A stretch of DNA of 62,217 bases from Rhodothermaceae bacterium (GTDB lineage Bacteria > Bacteroidota > Rhodothermia > Balneolales > Cyclonatronaceae). The notes under the pieces are model-generated. The model was not told where the DNA came from and made no database searches. It saw nothing but the letters and a program-made list of their open reading frames with translations. Shown one piece after another: positions 54,677-62,217 of this stretch (positions are counted from its first letter, which is position 1; each line of letters starts with the position of its first letter). Both the position numbers and the translations under genes were made by a program. The stretch spans positions 1 through 62,217 of the forward strand of contig JAIVHB010000137.1 of NCBI GenBank assembly GCA_020201275.1, in the 5' to 3' direction.

Positions 54677-55666
54677 TTATTTATCCCGGGTCTTTAACTG
54701 ATTGAGCAGGGCTTTTATTTCATCCTTAAATAGTGAACCGGCAAATTTATCGAGATGTGAGATGGCATTCAAGTAATGAACTTCTACTGCTTTCTGCGCC
54801 TCGTCAATTACACCAAGCTCAAAATACAGGTTTATTACCTTATTAACCTCATCCTGAGAGTTTTCTTTGAGCTGCAGAATACGAAGCAACTCCGATTTTT
54901 GAACCCTGCCTGCCTTCTGAAGTGCAAGAATGCTCAGCCATGTTTTTTTACCCTCAAATATGTCGCCACCCACTTTTTTCCCGAACTTGTCGGGGTCACC
55001 TATGGCATCGAGGAGGTCATCCTGAATCTGAAATGCGATGCCGGCCTCCATCCCCACCACTCCGGCGTCATCCACCTGCTCCTTTCCCGCACCTGCAACA
55101 ACGGCACCCATCTGAAGCGAGCACGATAACAACTGGGCCGTTTTGCCGCTTATCATGTGCAGGTATTCATCAATGGAAACCTCCGTACGGTCTTCAAAAT
55201 CGAGATCCATGGCCTGACCTTCGCAGACGATGCGGACGGCATCATAAAACAGCTGATGAAGGTGATGGTATTGCTCCTTTGTGTAATGATTGTCGGTACC
55301 GTATGTGTTCAGCTGGTCGTATGCGATGGCAAACAGTACATCGCCCGAGAGTATGGCAACCGATTGATTCCATCGCGCATGTACGGTAGGGCTTCCTCTT
55401 CTTGAGTCAGCCCGGTCCATAATATCGTCGTGGATCAGGGTAAAGTTATGAAGCAGTTCAACACTCATGGCCGCAGGGATGGCATCTTCAATGGTACCTC
55501 CGTTCAAACCGCAGCCCAGCAAAGTGAGCCGGGGACGGATCCTTTTCCCGCCGAGACCGAGCGCGTATCGCAATGGTTTGTAGAGCGATTCGGGTTCATC
55601 CGGAATGGGGATGCTGCCGATGGCATTTTCGATTAACTGAGTCAGTTTGTCGGTTGTTGAATGCAT
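54677..55666 (-). CDS. Trans-type polyprenyl diphosphate synthase
   Basis: Elongates isoprenoid chains from IPP and an allylic diphosphate. The first Asp-rich motif DDIMD (D80-D84), followed by RADSRRGSPTVH, and the second motif DDLLDAIGD (about residues 214-222) are present, together with GKRIRPRL. The bulky residues before the first motif do not allow the product length to be told with confidence (farnesyl, geranylgeranyl or longer). It lies 3 nt upstream of bamD's transcription unit and 3 nt downstream of idi, so isoprenoid genes form one operon with idi. Confidence 0.93.
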   Translation of the reverse strand: MHSTTDKLTQLIENAIGSIPIPDEPESLYKPLRYALGLGGKRIRPRLTLLGCGLNGGTIEDAIPAAMSVELLHNFTLIHDDIMDRADSRRGSPTVHARWNQSVAILSGDVLFAIAYDQLNTYGTDNHYTKEQYHHLHQLFYDAVRIVCEGQAMDLDFEDRTEVSIDEYLHMISGKTAQLLSCSLQMGAVVAGAGKEQVDDAGVVGMEAGIAFQIQDDLLDAIGDPDKFGKKVGGDIFEGKKTWLSILALQKAGRVQKSELLRILQLKENSQDEVNKVINLYFELGVIDEAQKAVEVHYLNAISHLDKFAGSLFKDEIKALLNQLKTRDK

Positions 55667-55669
55667 TGG

Positions 55670-56689
55670 TCAGATTGTGTCTGTTGTTCTTCTGATGTGC
55701 CGGATGCCGGCTTCACCAAACGAGGTGCAGCCGATAAGGCAAAGGGCAATCCTGCTGTCAGCCTGCCATCGGGCAAGCAGACGCTCGAGACCATCCCTCC
55801 CGTTTTCGGCAAGTGCTTTCATCACAGGCTGGGCAGATGCCGAAAAATCGGCTCCAAGTGCGCAGGATTTAACGATATCAAGACCGGAACGGATACCGCC
55901 TGAAGCGATCAGGCCAAAACTGCGTGACCGCAATGAACGCATCTGCAGCAGGCAATCTACTGTAGGAATACCCCATTCGTCGAATACCGATTCTGTTTCC
56001 GTTCGAAGGCTCTCTACCCTGCCCCAGCTGGTACCGCCTGCCCCTGCAACATCGATCACGGAAACGCCGGCATCGAGCAGGCGCCCTGCAACGGCCGCCG
56101 ATATTCCGGCACCGGTCTCTTTTACAATTACAGGTACATCCGACATAGCTGCCAGTGAGGCTATACCTTCGAGAACGCCCCTGAAGTTCACATCCCCTTC
56201 GGGCTGCAGCAGTTCCTGGAGCGGATTCAGGTGAACAATAATGGCATCGGCACCGATTGACCGGGTCAGTATGTCGACCTGGTTGCGCGAGAGGCCGCCA
56301 ATAAGCTGTGCACCGCCAATATTACCTGCAATAAAGGCCGTAGGGGCATGTTTCCTGACAATGGAAAAGGAATCTACCAGTGCCGGCTGCTCAAGCATGG
56401 CCCGCTGAGATCCGACCCCCATTGGCAGATTGTTATCCTCACAAAAGGATGCCAGCACCGCATTGTATTCCGATGCACGGTCGTAGCCGCCCGTCATCGA
56501 TGAGATGAGCAGCGGGTATGAAAAAGCACGTCCGAGCAGGGTGGCTTCCAGCGAAATTTCATTCAGGTTCACCTCGGGCAGTGCATTGTGCAGCAGTTCA
56601 ACCGATTCCAGTCCGGAACTTTTCCTGTAACCTGCAAGGCCGGCAACGGTCAGGTCTACATGGTCTTTTTTCCTGCGGCTTATGTCCAT
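55670..56689 (-). CDS. fni: Type 2 isopentenyl-diphosphate delta-isomerase
   Basis: An FMN-dependent enzyme that interconverts IPP and DMAPP. The 339 residues contain the RKKDHVDLTV start, the TGGYDRASEYNAVLA region, GVGSQRAMLE, NIGGAQLIGG and the substrate/FMN motifs IVKETGAGIS, DVAGAGGTSWGRVE and IASGGIRSGLDI. It lies 3 nt before the polyprenyl synthase and 5 nt after the SDR gene. Type 2 isomerases are common in archaea, Gram-positive bacteria and Bacteroidota. Confidence 0.95.
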   Translation of the reverse strand: MDISRRKKDHVDLTVAGLAGYRKSSGLESVELLHNALPEVNLNEISLEATLLGRAFSYPLLISSMTGGYDRASEYNAVLASFCEDNNLPMGVGSQRAMLEQPALVDSFSIVRKHAPTAFIAGNIGGAQLIGGLSRNQVDILTRSIGADAIIVHLNPLQELLQPEGDVNFRGVLEGIASLAAMSDVPVIVKETGAGISAAVAGRLLDAGVSVIDVAGAGGTSWGRVESLRTETESVFDEWGIPTVDCLLQMRSLRSRSFGLIASGGIRSGLDIVKSCALGADFSASAQPVMKALAENGRDGLERLLARWQADSRIALCLIGCTSFGEAGIRHIRRTTDTI

Positions 56690-56694
56690 ATGAG

Positions 56695-57426
56695 TTAAAT
56701 AAGATAGGATCCGCCATTCACATGGATGGTTGTACCGGTAATGTGCAGCATCTTTCCACCCGCAACCGCCGATACCACTTCGGCCACATCAGACGGCTGA
56801 GTGAGCTCGGGCACGGCAAGGCCCTTCATCACATGCTCCTTGCCGTACAACCGGATGGCATCGCGGGCCATATCCGTTTCGATAAACCCCGGCGCGATGG
56901 TTACAGCTGTAATTCTGTGACGGGAATATTCGCGTGCAACTGACTTGGTAAAGGCCGTAAGGGCGGCCTTTGATGCGGCATAATCGGCGAAATCACCTGT
57001 ATCGCCACGATAGGCAGCACGTGAGGCGATATTGATGAGTATTCCGTTTTCCCGGCGTATCCATTCGGGCAGTACCCAACGCGTAAGCATTGCCGGTATG
57101 GTATAGTTGACCAGCATCGTTTTCGATGAGTGTGCAACCCAGCCGGCATCGTCTTTCAGAAGGTCGAATCCGTTGGCTATACCGGCATTATTTATGAGCA
57201 CGCCGGGTGCATTGCCGGAGTTCAGTACCGGTCTGAGCCTGTCGGCAACCTCATCCGGATTGAAGAAATCTACTTTTACAGCGGTAAATCGCGGATGGTC
57301 AAGCAGTTCAGCGGGTATGGGGGATTTACTGTGCGTACCTGTTACCGTGAATCCCATGGCAAGCAGTTTTTCAGCGATGGCCCGGCCAATCCCCCTAGAC
57401 ACCCCGGTAACCAGGGCCTGCTCCAT
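56695..57426 (-). CDS. Short-chain dehydrogenase/reductase (FabG-like)
   Basis: The 243-residue classical SDR (start ATG 57426, MEQALVTG; an upstream start would overlap the DUF2480 gene) has the NAD(P) motif TGVSRGIG, NNAG, the catalytic Ser in IASRAAY and YAASK, and the C-terminal HVNGGSYLI typical of FabG-like reductases. The specific substrate is unknown. It lies between DUF2480 and idi with very short spacers, so it belongs to the same minus-strand operon. Confidence 0.9.
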   Translation of the reverse strand: MEQALVTGVSRGIGRAIAEKLLAMGFTVTGTHSKSPIPAELLDHPRFTAVKVDFFNPDEVADRLRPVLNSGNAPGVLINNAGIANGFDLLKDDAGWVAHSSKTMLVNYTIPAMLTRWVLPEWIRRENGILINIASRAAYRGDTGDFADYAASKAALTAFTKSVAREYSRHRITAVTIAPGFIETDMARDAIRLYGKEHVMKGLAVPELTQPSDVAEVVSAVAGGKMLHITGTTIHVNGGSYLI

Positions 57427-57436
57427 ATGGTCGTCA

Positions 57437-57961
57437 TTATTCAACAGCTTCAGCCGTTTTGTTTTTGGATTTTCTGTATACGGGTACAAAAGAACAGGCC
57501 TCTCCGTACATCAGCCGGTCGACAACCGGCAGCAGTCTGTTGGCGGCACAAAGATATACACCCGGAGGCATCTGTACATCACTGCATCCTTTGAGAAGCA
57601 CTCGTTTACCGGCAAAACGGCTCCAGTCTTCATTCTCGAGACCTTTGCGGTAGGCCTCGAGATAGACATCCGGGCTGTTGCCGTACCAGACATTCCTGGC
57701 TATTCCAGCAGCATAGGTTGCAACCAACATGTATGCCCAGGATGCGATAATGGCATCGGTAGAACAGAAGACCGCCAGATTTTTATCGCGGTACTTTTCC
57801 CAGTCGTGCCGGTCGAGGGCTTCCCGGAAATCCTTTTCACGCAGTACATATTCCATGTACAGATAATCCTTCAGATCGAACTCGGCAACGGGTGCCGGAT
57901 CCTTGTAGGTCTTCAGGTCGATGGTAATCAGGCCTGATCTGGCCACTTTATTATCAATCAT
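57437..57961 (-). CDS. DUF2480 family protein
   Basis: The 174-residue soluble protein matches the DUF2480 pattern: NKVARSGLITIDL near the start, FDLKDYLYMEYVLREKDFREALDRHDW, STDAIIASWAYMLVAT and MPPGVYLCAANRLLPVVDRLMYGEACS. DUF2480 is largely restricted to Bacteroidota and relatives and frequently occurs near SUF genes; a role in Fe-S assembly is suggested only by that association. It is followed by the SDR (10-nt gap) and preceded 40 nt away by the IscA-type gene. Confidence 0.88.
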   Translation of the reverse strand: MIDNKVARSGLITIDLKTYKDPAPVAEFDLKDYLYMEYVLREKDFREALDRHDWEKYRDKNLAVFCSTDAIIASWAYMLVATYAAGIARNVWYGNSPDVYLEAYRKGLENEDWSRFAGKRVLLKGCSDVQMPPGVYLCAANRLLPVVDRLMYGEACSFVPVYRKSKNKTAEAVE

Positions 57962-58001
57962 TTTAACCTGCTGATGATCATGTTAATCAATTTCCTGTTT
58001 T

Positions 58002-58337
58002 CTATACAGCGAACGACTCTCCACATGAACAGGTTCTTGTGGCATTGGGATTCACAAAATGGAACCCTTTGCCTTCAAACCCATCGGTGTAGTCAAGTTC
58101 GGTACCGGCCAGGTAGAGGAAACTGCGCATGTCGACAACAATTCTGACACCGTTGCTTTCAAATTCCTTGTCTTTTGTGCCGGCCGGAAGCTCTTCCTTC
58201 TCAAAGTCGAGCTGGTAGGTCAGGCCTGAACAACCACCACCGGCAACACCTATACGCAGCGGCACATTTTCGCCGATAGCATCATTCTGCCTTATTTCAG
58301 CCAGCCTGCCTGCCGCTCTTTCAGATATAATTATCAT
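58002..58337 (-). CDS. sufA: A-type iron-sulfur carrier (SufA/IscA/ErpA family)
   Basis: The 111-residue HesB-family protein begins MIIISERAAGRLAEI and has the three conserved cysteines C36 (GGGCSG), C103 and C105 (CSCGESF) that hold the cluster. The ORF is open to 58529, but the added upstream residues do not look like family sequence and overlap the nfu gene, so ATG 58337 is the real start. It receives Fe-S clusters from the SUF scaffold and passes them to targets. The exact subtype is not distinguishable. Confidence 0.93.
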   Translation of the reverse strand: MIIISERAAGRLAEIRQNDAIGENVPLRIGVAGGGCSGLTYQLDFEKEELPAGTKDKEFESNGVRIVVDMRSFLYLAGTELDYTDGFEGKGFHFVNPNATRTCSCGESFAV

Positions 58338-58362
58338 AGTGTTATAGCCTGTACATTCCGGA

Positions 58363-58911
58363 TCAGATGCTTTGAATAGAAATTTCGGGATCGATCCTTC
58401 TGACCATGCTTTCGATGGCAAATAGTGTTCCGGTTGTAGCGGTCGGGCATGTACCACATGCACCCTGATAGTGCACTTTAAGTACATTATTTTCAAGGCC
58501 CATAATTTTGAGTCCGCCACCGTCGGCAAGCAGGTACGGACGCACCTGTTCGTCGAGCATCTGGTTTATCTGGTCGAGACGGGGGTCGTTCGACGCTTCC
58601 TTGCTGATATGCACCTCTTCATCATCCGTTTCCAGACTTTCGACGGCTGTAGCCTCACGAATGGGTTGTGCCAGGAGACGAAGGAGTTCATTCCAGTCTG
58701 CGGTACCATCCTGGGTAACGGTTACGTAACGGTCAACATAATAGACCGAGATTACAGAGGGAATTTTGAACAATTCGGATGCAAAAGGATCTTTTTCGGC
58801 CTGTCCGGATTGTTCGTATGAACGGGTAATGCCCTGTGTCAACGGTTCGCGCAGTACAAACCGCATAGCGTTGGGGTTTGGTGTTCTTTCTATTTCAGCT
58901 ATTTTCGGCAT
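58363..58911 (-). CDS. nfu: NfuA/Nfu-type Fe-S carrier
   Basis: The 182-residue protein has an N-terminal Nfu_N-like domain (ERTPNPNAMRFVL at about 7-19) and a C-terminal NifU-like domain with CGTC (about 156-159, in GACGTCPTATTGTLFAIESM). The two cysteines bind a [4Fe-4S] cluster at a dimer interface. It works after the scaffold in Fe-S delivery. It lies 31 nt after sufU and 25 nt before sufA on the same strand. Confidence 0.93.
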   Translation of the reverse strand: MPKIAEIERTPNPNAMRFVLREPLTQGITRSYEQSGQAEKDPFASELFKIPSVISVYYVDRYVTVTQDGTADWNELLRLLAQPIREATAVESLETDDEEVHISKEASNDPRLDQINQMLDEQVRPYLLADGGGLKIMGLENNVLKVHYQGACGTCPTATTGTLFAIESMVRRIDPEISIQSI

Positions 58912-58942
58912 GGTTTTTCTGTTTTATATCGTATGGACCTTT

Positions 58943-59401
58943 TTATTCTGTGCTGACTATGCGTTCGCCTTTCAGGGCCGCATCGAGCGTATGCCAGGCA
59001 AGCGTGGCGCATTTTACTCGTGCCGGAAGGTCTCTTACGCCGGCAAAAATCTTTAGCCTTCCGAGATGATTGGGTTCGGCATCCGGATCGAGTTTTCCGG
59101 TACTCATCTTGTGGAATTCATGAAAAAGGGTTTCAACTTCATCAATCGGTTTGCCTTTTACCATGGTGGTCATCATCGAAGCCGATGCTTTTGAAATGGC
59201 ACATCCGTCGCCTATGAAGCTCACATCCACCACTACATTATTCTCGTCTACAGTCAGGTACACATCGAGTTTGTCGCCGCACAGCGGATTATCGCCGTGG
59301 GCCATGTGGCTGTGCCCTTCCAGTACCTTGTAATTTCGGGGCTTTTTATTGTGATCGAGAATTACATCCTGGTAGAGGTTTTTGGTGTGTGTATTAAGCA
59401 T
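58943..59401 (-). CDS. sufU: SufU scaffold/sulfur acceptor
   Basis: The 152-residue protein has the SufU residues C41 and D43 (NPLCGDK), C67 (GDGCAIS) and C131 (RVKCATLAW) and the insert between C67 and C131 that separates SufU from IscU. In Gram-positives SufU is the zinc-bound sulfur acceptor for SufS. Its first 8 nt overlap the end of sufS, so the two are coupled. Confidence 0.95.
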   Translation of the reverse strand: MLNTHTKNLYQDVILDHNKKPRNYKVLEGHSHMAHGDNPLCGDKLDVYLTVDENNVVVDVSFIGDGCAISKASASMMTTMVKGKPIDEVETLFHEFHKMSTGKLDPDAEPNHLGRLKIFAGVRDLPARVKCATLAWHTLDAALKGERIVSTE

Positions 59402-60650
59402 CGAACACCTCTATTACTTTCCTCACGCCGGCAACGAGCCGGTCGATCTCTTCGGTGGTATTGTAGAAGGCAAATGATGCCCTTGTGGTAGCTGGTATAC
59501 TGAAACGCTCCATAACCGGCTGTGCGCAGTGGTGACCTGTTCTTACGGCAATGCCTTCTCCGTCGAGAATGGTACCCACATCGTGCGGATGTACACCATC
59601 GATCACGAACGACACAAGTGAGGCTTTATCCTTTGCTGTGCCGATGAAGCGTACCTGCGGGATCTCACCCAGTTTGCGGGTGGCATAGTCCAGCAGCATG
59701 TTTTCGTAATTTCTGATGGCCTCTTTACCAATACTGTTGATGTAGTCGGCAGCCGCTCCAAGCCCGATGGCCTGGGCGATTGGCGGGGTACCTGCTTCAA
59801 AACGATAAGGGAGTTCGTTATAGACAACCTTATCGAATGATACGCTCAGAATCATGTCGCCGCCTGAGCGGTAGGGGCGCATCTGTTCAAGCAACTCCTG
59901 CCTGCCGTACAATACGCCAATGCCAGTTGGTCCGTACATTTTGTGACCGGATATGGCATAGAAATCACACCCAAGATCCTGCACATCTACAATTTCGTGT
60001 GGTGTGGCCTGGGCTCCATCAACAATTACCGGGATGTTTTTCCGGTGCGCGGCTTCCACAATCTTTTTGACGGGATTGATGGTACCCAGTGCGTTGGAGA
60101 TGTGGTTAACGCCAACAATGCGGGTGCGGCTGGTCAGGTAATCGTCCAGATTGTCGAGTATAATTTCGCCGTTGTCGTTGATTGGCAGCACCCTGAGCTT
60201 TGCTTTTTTGCGCTCACACAGTATATGCCATGGTACAATATTGGAGTGGTGCTCGAGATGGGTAATGAGTATCTCATCCCCTTCATTAAGCCGTTCCTCT
60301 ACGAAACTGCTTGCAACCAGGTTTACGCCATCGGTGGTGCCGGAGGTAAAAATAATCTCTTTCAGGCTGGAAGCGTTCAGAAAAGCGCGAATTTTCTCTC
60401 TGGCTTCCTCATACAATCCTGTGGCTTCCTGACTGAGGGTATGAACCCCCCGGTGTACATTGGAGTGGTGAAACTCATGGTAGCGTTTCACCGCATCGAT
60501 CACCTGCCTGGGCGACTGGCTTGATGCAGCATTGTCGAGGTAAGCGAGCGGCATTCCATTGATCATGCGTCCCAAAACAGGGAAATCATCCCTGATCTGA
60601 TCCACATTCAGAGTTGCGGTATTTCGTACTGCTTCGGAGGTTTGAATCAT
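59394..60650 (-). CDS. sufS: Cysteine desulfurase SufS
   Basis: A PLP-dependent enzyme that takes sulfur from cysteine as a persulfide. The 418 residues contain YLDNAASSQSP at the start, the PLP lysine in ISGHKMYGP and the catalytic Cys in RTGHHCAQP near the C-terminus; SufS-type (group II) features fit. The start overlaps the sufD stop in an ATGA arrangement. It pairs with SufU downstream. Confidence 0.96.
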   Translation of the reverse strand: MIQTSEAVRNTATLNVDQIRDDFPVLGRMINGMPLAYLDNAASSQSPRQVIDAVKRYHEFHHSNVHRGVHTLSQEATGLYEEAREKIRAFLNASSLKEIIFTSGTTDGVNLVASSFVEERLNEGDEILITHLEHHSNIVPWHILCERKKAKLRVLPINDNGEIILDNLDDYLTSRTRIVGVNHISNALGTINPVKKIVEAAHRKNIPVIVDGAQATPHEIVDVQDLGCDFYAISGHKMYGPTGIGVLYGRQELLEQMRPYRSGGDMILSVSFDKVVYNELPYRFEAGTPPIAQAIGLGAAADYINSIGKEAIRNYENMLLDYATRKLGEIPQVRFIGTAKDKASLVSFVIDGVHPHDVGTILDGEGIAVRTGHHCAQPVMERFSIPATTRASFAFYNTTEEIDRLVAGVRKVIEVFDA

Positions 60651-61972
60651 ATTACATTTTCAACTGCTGTTTCGGCAAGTATAAGTTCTTTAACATCCTT
60701 CTCGAGGTGGTTACGCAACGATTCGACGGGGATATTTTCAATCACGTCGAGCGCGTACCCGTGAATCAGAAGCTGCTGCGCACGCTGTGTTGTAAGGCCA
60801 CGGCTTTTCATGTAGAACATTTCATCCTGCGAAAGCTGGCCTATGGTTGCACCGTGGCTGCACTTCACATCGTCGGCAAAGATCTCAAGCTGAGGCTTGG
60901 TGAATACAGTGGATTTTGGCGAGAGCTGTAGGTTCCGGTTTTCCTGGAATGCGTTGGTTTGCTGGGCATCTTTGCGAACAAAAATCTTGCCGTTAAAGAC
61001 GGATTCTGCAGAACCGTTGGCAATGGTTTTATGCAGCTGATGACTCGTGCAATTCGGTTTCTTGTGATCGAGAATACTGTGCGTATCGGAGATTTGCGAG
61101 CCGTTCACCATAGAAAGCCCGTCGAGTGTTGCGTGGGCATTTTCGGCATCAATGAGAGCGAGCGGTTCATTGCGGAACAGCGCTGCGCCGAGTGAAATGG
61201 TGTATGAATTGAACGTACTGCTTCTGTTCAGGTACGCGGCGACCCGGCTGATATGCGCGGCGTTGAGACTTTCACGCTGAACTTTAACATGCAGGATGTG
61301 GGATTCATCATACAGGTAAGCTTCCGTTACCGCATTGTTAAAATAGAGGCCGTTGCCGATGCCCACAAAATCTTCGATCACCGTGGTGTCGCTGAAGCGG
61401 TCGGCTACAATCAGGCACCTTGGGGAGGCATGAAATGCATTTGTATCGGTGCTCAGGTAGAGCAGATGTACAGGAGCATCCGGCTTCATCTCTTTTGGGA
61501 TGTAGATGAAGGCGCCTTCCTCGAAGGTTGCAGTGTTAAAAGGTACGAACACATCGTTTTCGTAGTTAGCGACCTTTCCCAGATGCTTGCTTACAAGATC
61601 GGGATGATTTTTTGAGGCCCCTGCAAGCGTGTCGATAATCATTCCGTCAGGCAGGGCGCTTGTATCAGAAAGGTGGGGCATATAGCGACCGTTAACAAAG
61701 GTTAAACGGCTCCCTTCTGCCTCATCAAGCCTGTATGCCTCGATATCCTCCATCGAAAGCGTTTCATCTGCGGCACGTGCGAAGTTATTCCGGGTAATCT
61801 GTCTCAGGCTGGTTGTTCGCCAGTCTTCCATGCGGCTGTTCGGGAAAGGAAGTTCGTGTACCATCCCGGCGGCTTCGGCCCGCAGCTGACCAGTAAAGCC
61901 ATTGGTATTCACCTCTGGTTTGTATGTATTCAGAAGATCTGCAAGGTAGGTTGATTCAGTTCTCACACTCAT
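60647..61972 (-). CDS. sufD: Fe-S cluster assembly protein SufD
   Basis: The 441-residue component of the SufBC2D scaffold. The beta-helical core with [13 protein letters not shown] and [19 protein letters not shown], and the terminal region with [26 protein letters not shown], are typical; SufD lacks the SufB cluster cysteines. Its start overlaps the sufC stop, again in ATGA fashion, so sufC-D-S-U are tightly coupled. The sequence is complete. Confidence 0.95.
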   Translation of the reverse strand: MSVRTESTYLADLLNTYKPEVNTNGFTGQLRAEAAGMVHELPFPNSRMEDWRTTSLRQITRNNFARAADETLSMEDIEAYRLDEAEGSRLTFVNGRYMPHLSDTSALPDGMIIDTLAGASKNHPDLVSKHLGKVANYENDVFVPFNTATFEEGAFIYIPKEMKPDAPVHLLYLSTDTNAFHASPRCLIVADRFSDTTVIEDFVGIGNGLYFNNAVTEAYLYDESHILHVKVQRESLNAAHISRVAAYLNRSSTFNSYTISLGAALFRNEPLALIDAENAHATLDGLSMVNGSQISDTHSILDHKKPNCTSHQLHKTIANGSAESVFNGKIFVRKDAQQTNAFQENRNLQLSPKSTVFTKPQLEIFADDVKCSHGATIGQLSQDEMFYMKSRGLTTQRAQQLLIHGYALDVIENIPVESLRNHLEKDVKELILAETAVENVI

Positions 61973-62217
61973 TTCTTCGCTTCTCCGTTTACCATGGTTT
62001 CTTCTTTGAGCCAGTCGTAACCCTGGTCTTCAAGTTCATGTGCCAGTTCTTTAGTACCTGATTTTACAATCCTGCCTTTCACAAGTACGTGTACAAAATC
62101 GGGCGTAATATAATTGAGGATACGCTGATAGTGTGTTACAAGGAGCACAGCTTTTTCGTCTGTCTTGATTTTGTTGATGCCGTGTGAAACGATCCGTAGC
62201 GCATCAATGTCGAGACC
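61969..62217 (-). CDS. sufC: Fe-S assembly ATPase SufC, 3' part (5' end outside window)
   Basis: Only the last 82 residues are inside the window: [14 protein letters not shown] (after Walker B), the switch His in [10 protein letters not shown] and the family-typical end region [22 protein letters not shown] followed by GYDW. It is the ABC-type ATPase that drives the SufB-SufD scaffold. Its stop overlaps the sufD start by 3 nt. sufB would be expected just beyond the window edge. Confidence 0.95.
   Translation of the reverse strand, partial: GLDIDALRIVSHGINKIKTDEKAVLLVTHYQRILNYITPDFVHVLVKGRIVKSGTKELAHELEDQGYDWLKEETMVNGEAKK

Noticed and set aside
58338-58529. N-terminal extension of the A-type Fe-S carrier (start at 58529)
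   Set aside because: The added 64 residues are not family-like and lie mostly inside the nfu gene; ATG 58337 gives the normal protein.
1-62217. CRISPR arrays, prophage genes, rRNA, tRNA and intact insertion sequences
   Set aside because: No regularly spaced direct repeats of CRISPR type, phage structural or transposase genes, rRNA, or tRNA cloverleafs were recognised in the coding regions or gaps I read; the GAAC octamers are far too short to be CRISPR repeats.

Overview
The window looks like a chromosomal segment from a member of the FCB group, most likely Balneolota or Rhodothermota close to Bacteroidota. This is inferred from gene content, not from a marker tree. Supporting points are a DUF2480 protein next to a SUF operon that uses SufU, the xer-hpf-hprK cluster, Bacteroidota-type peroxiredoxin, QueE and M23 proteins, weak Shine-Dalgarno sequences, and many lipoproteins and TPR envelope proteins. 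I see no prophage, CRISPR array, rRNA, tRNA or complete insertion sequence.

Layout. 1-6.7 kb: a translation block, thrS (cut by the window edge)-infC-rpmI-rplT-terminator-pheS-pheT, then a coiled-coil gene, zapA and a structured intergenic RNA that is probably 6S RNA. 6.7-9 kb: ymdB, a LolD-type ATPase and a TPR membrane protein. 9.3-11 kb (minus): queD-queE-SDR, the preQ0 branch. 11-22.7 kb: an outer-membrane barrel, two SpoIIE-type phosphatases, a DUF4097 protein, an HD protein, an MFS transporter, a CHAD protein, a GCS2-CBS fusion and an O-methyltransferase. 22.8-26.2 kb: acyltransferase, CrtC-like hydratase and glycosyltransferase, a possible carotenoid end-group set. 26.3-30.4 kb: xer, hpf, hprK, an M23 peptidase and a response regulator. 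31-38 kb: bioB/bioA, peroxiredoxin, DinB-like protein, NuoI-like ferredoxin and der. 38-42.4 kb: UvrD-like helicase, tdk and a nucleoside transporter. 42.5-49.8 kb: three peptidyl-prolyl isomerase/SurA-type envelope chaperones, MoxR and a large VWA-like membrane protein. 50-57.4 kb: a coiled-coil membrane protein and a lipoprotein, apt, tadA, nadD, bamD, a polyprenyl synthase, type 2 idi and an SDR. 57.4-62.2 kb (minus): DUF2480, then sufA/nfu/sufU/sufS/sufD/sufC, with sufC cut by the edge.

Most notable observation: at least seven otherwise well-preserved genes (pheT, queE, an MFS transporter, an M23 peptidase, an AhpE-type peroxiredoxin, a CNT nucleoside transporter and a PpiC lipoprotein) appear to lack one internal block of roughly 30-40 codons. 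Two joins keep frame and five change it, close to the one-third expected if deletion length ignores frame. Codons on both sides still read as good family sequence. This points to an assembly or consensus artefact, or to very recent deletions, and affects how those genes should be annotated. Other points of interest are an AUC start on infC, the 6S-like RNA after zapA, an intergenic repeat family with an 8-nt GAAC periodicity, and a thymidine kinase that has lost half its zinc cysteines.
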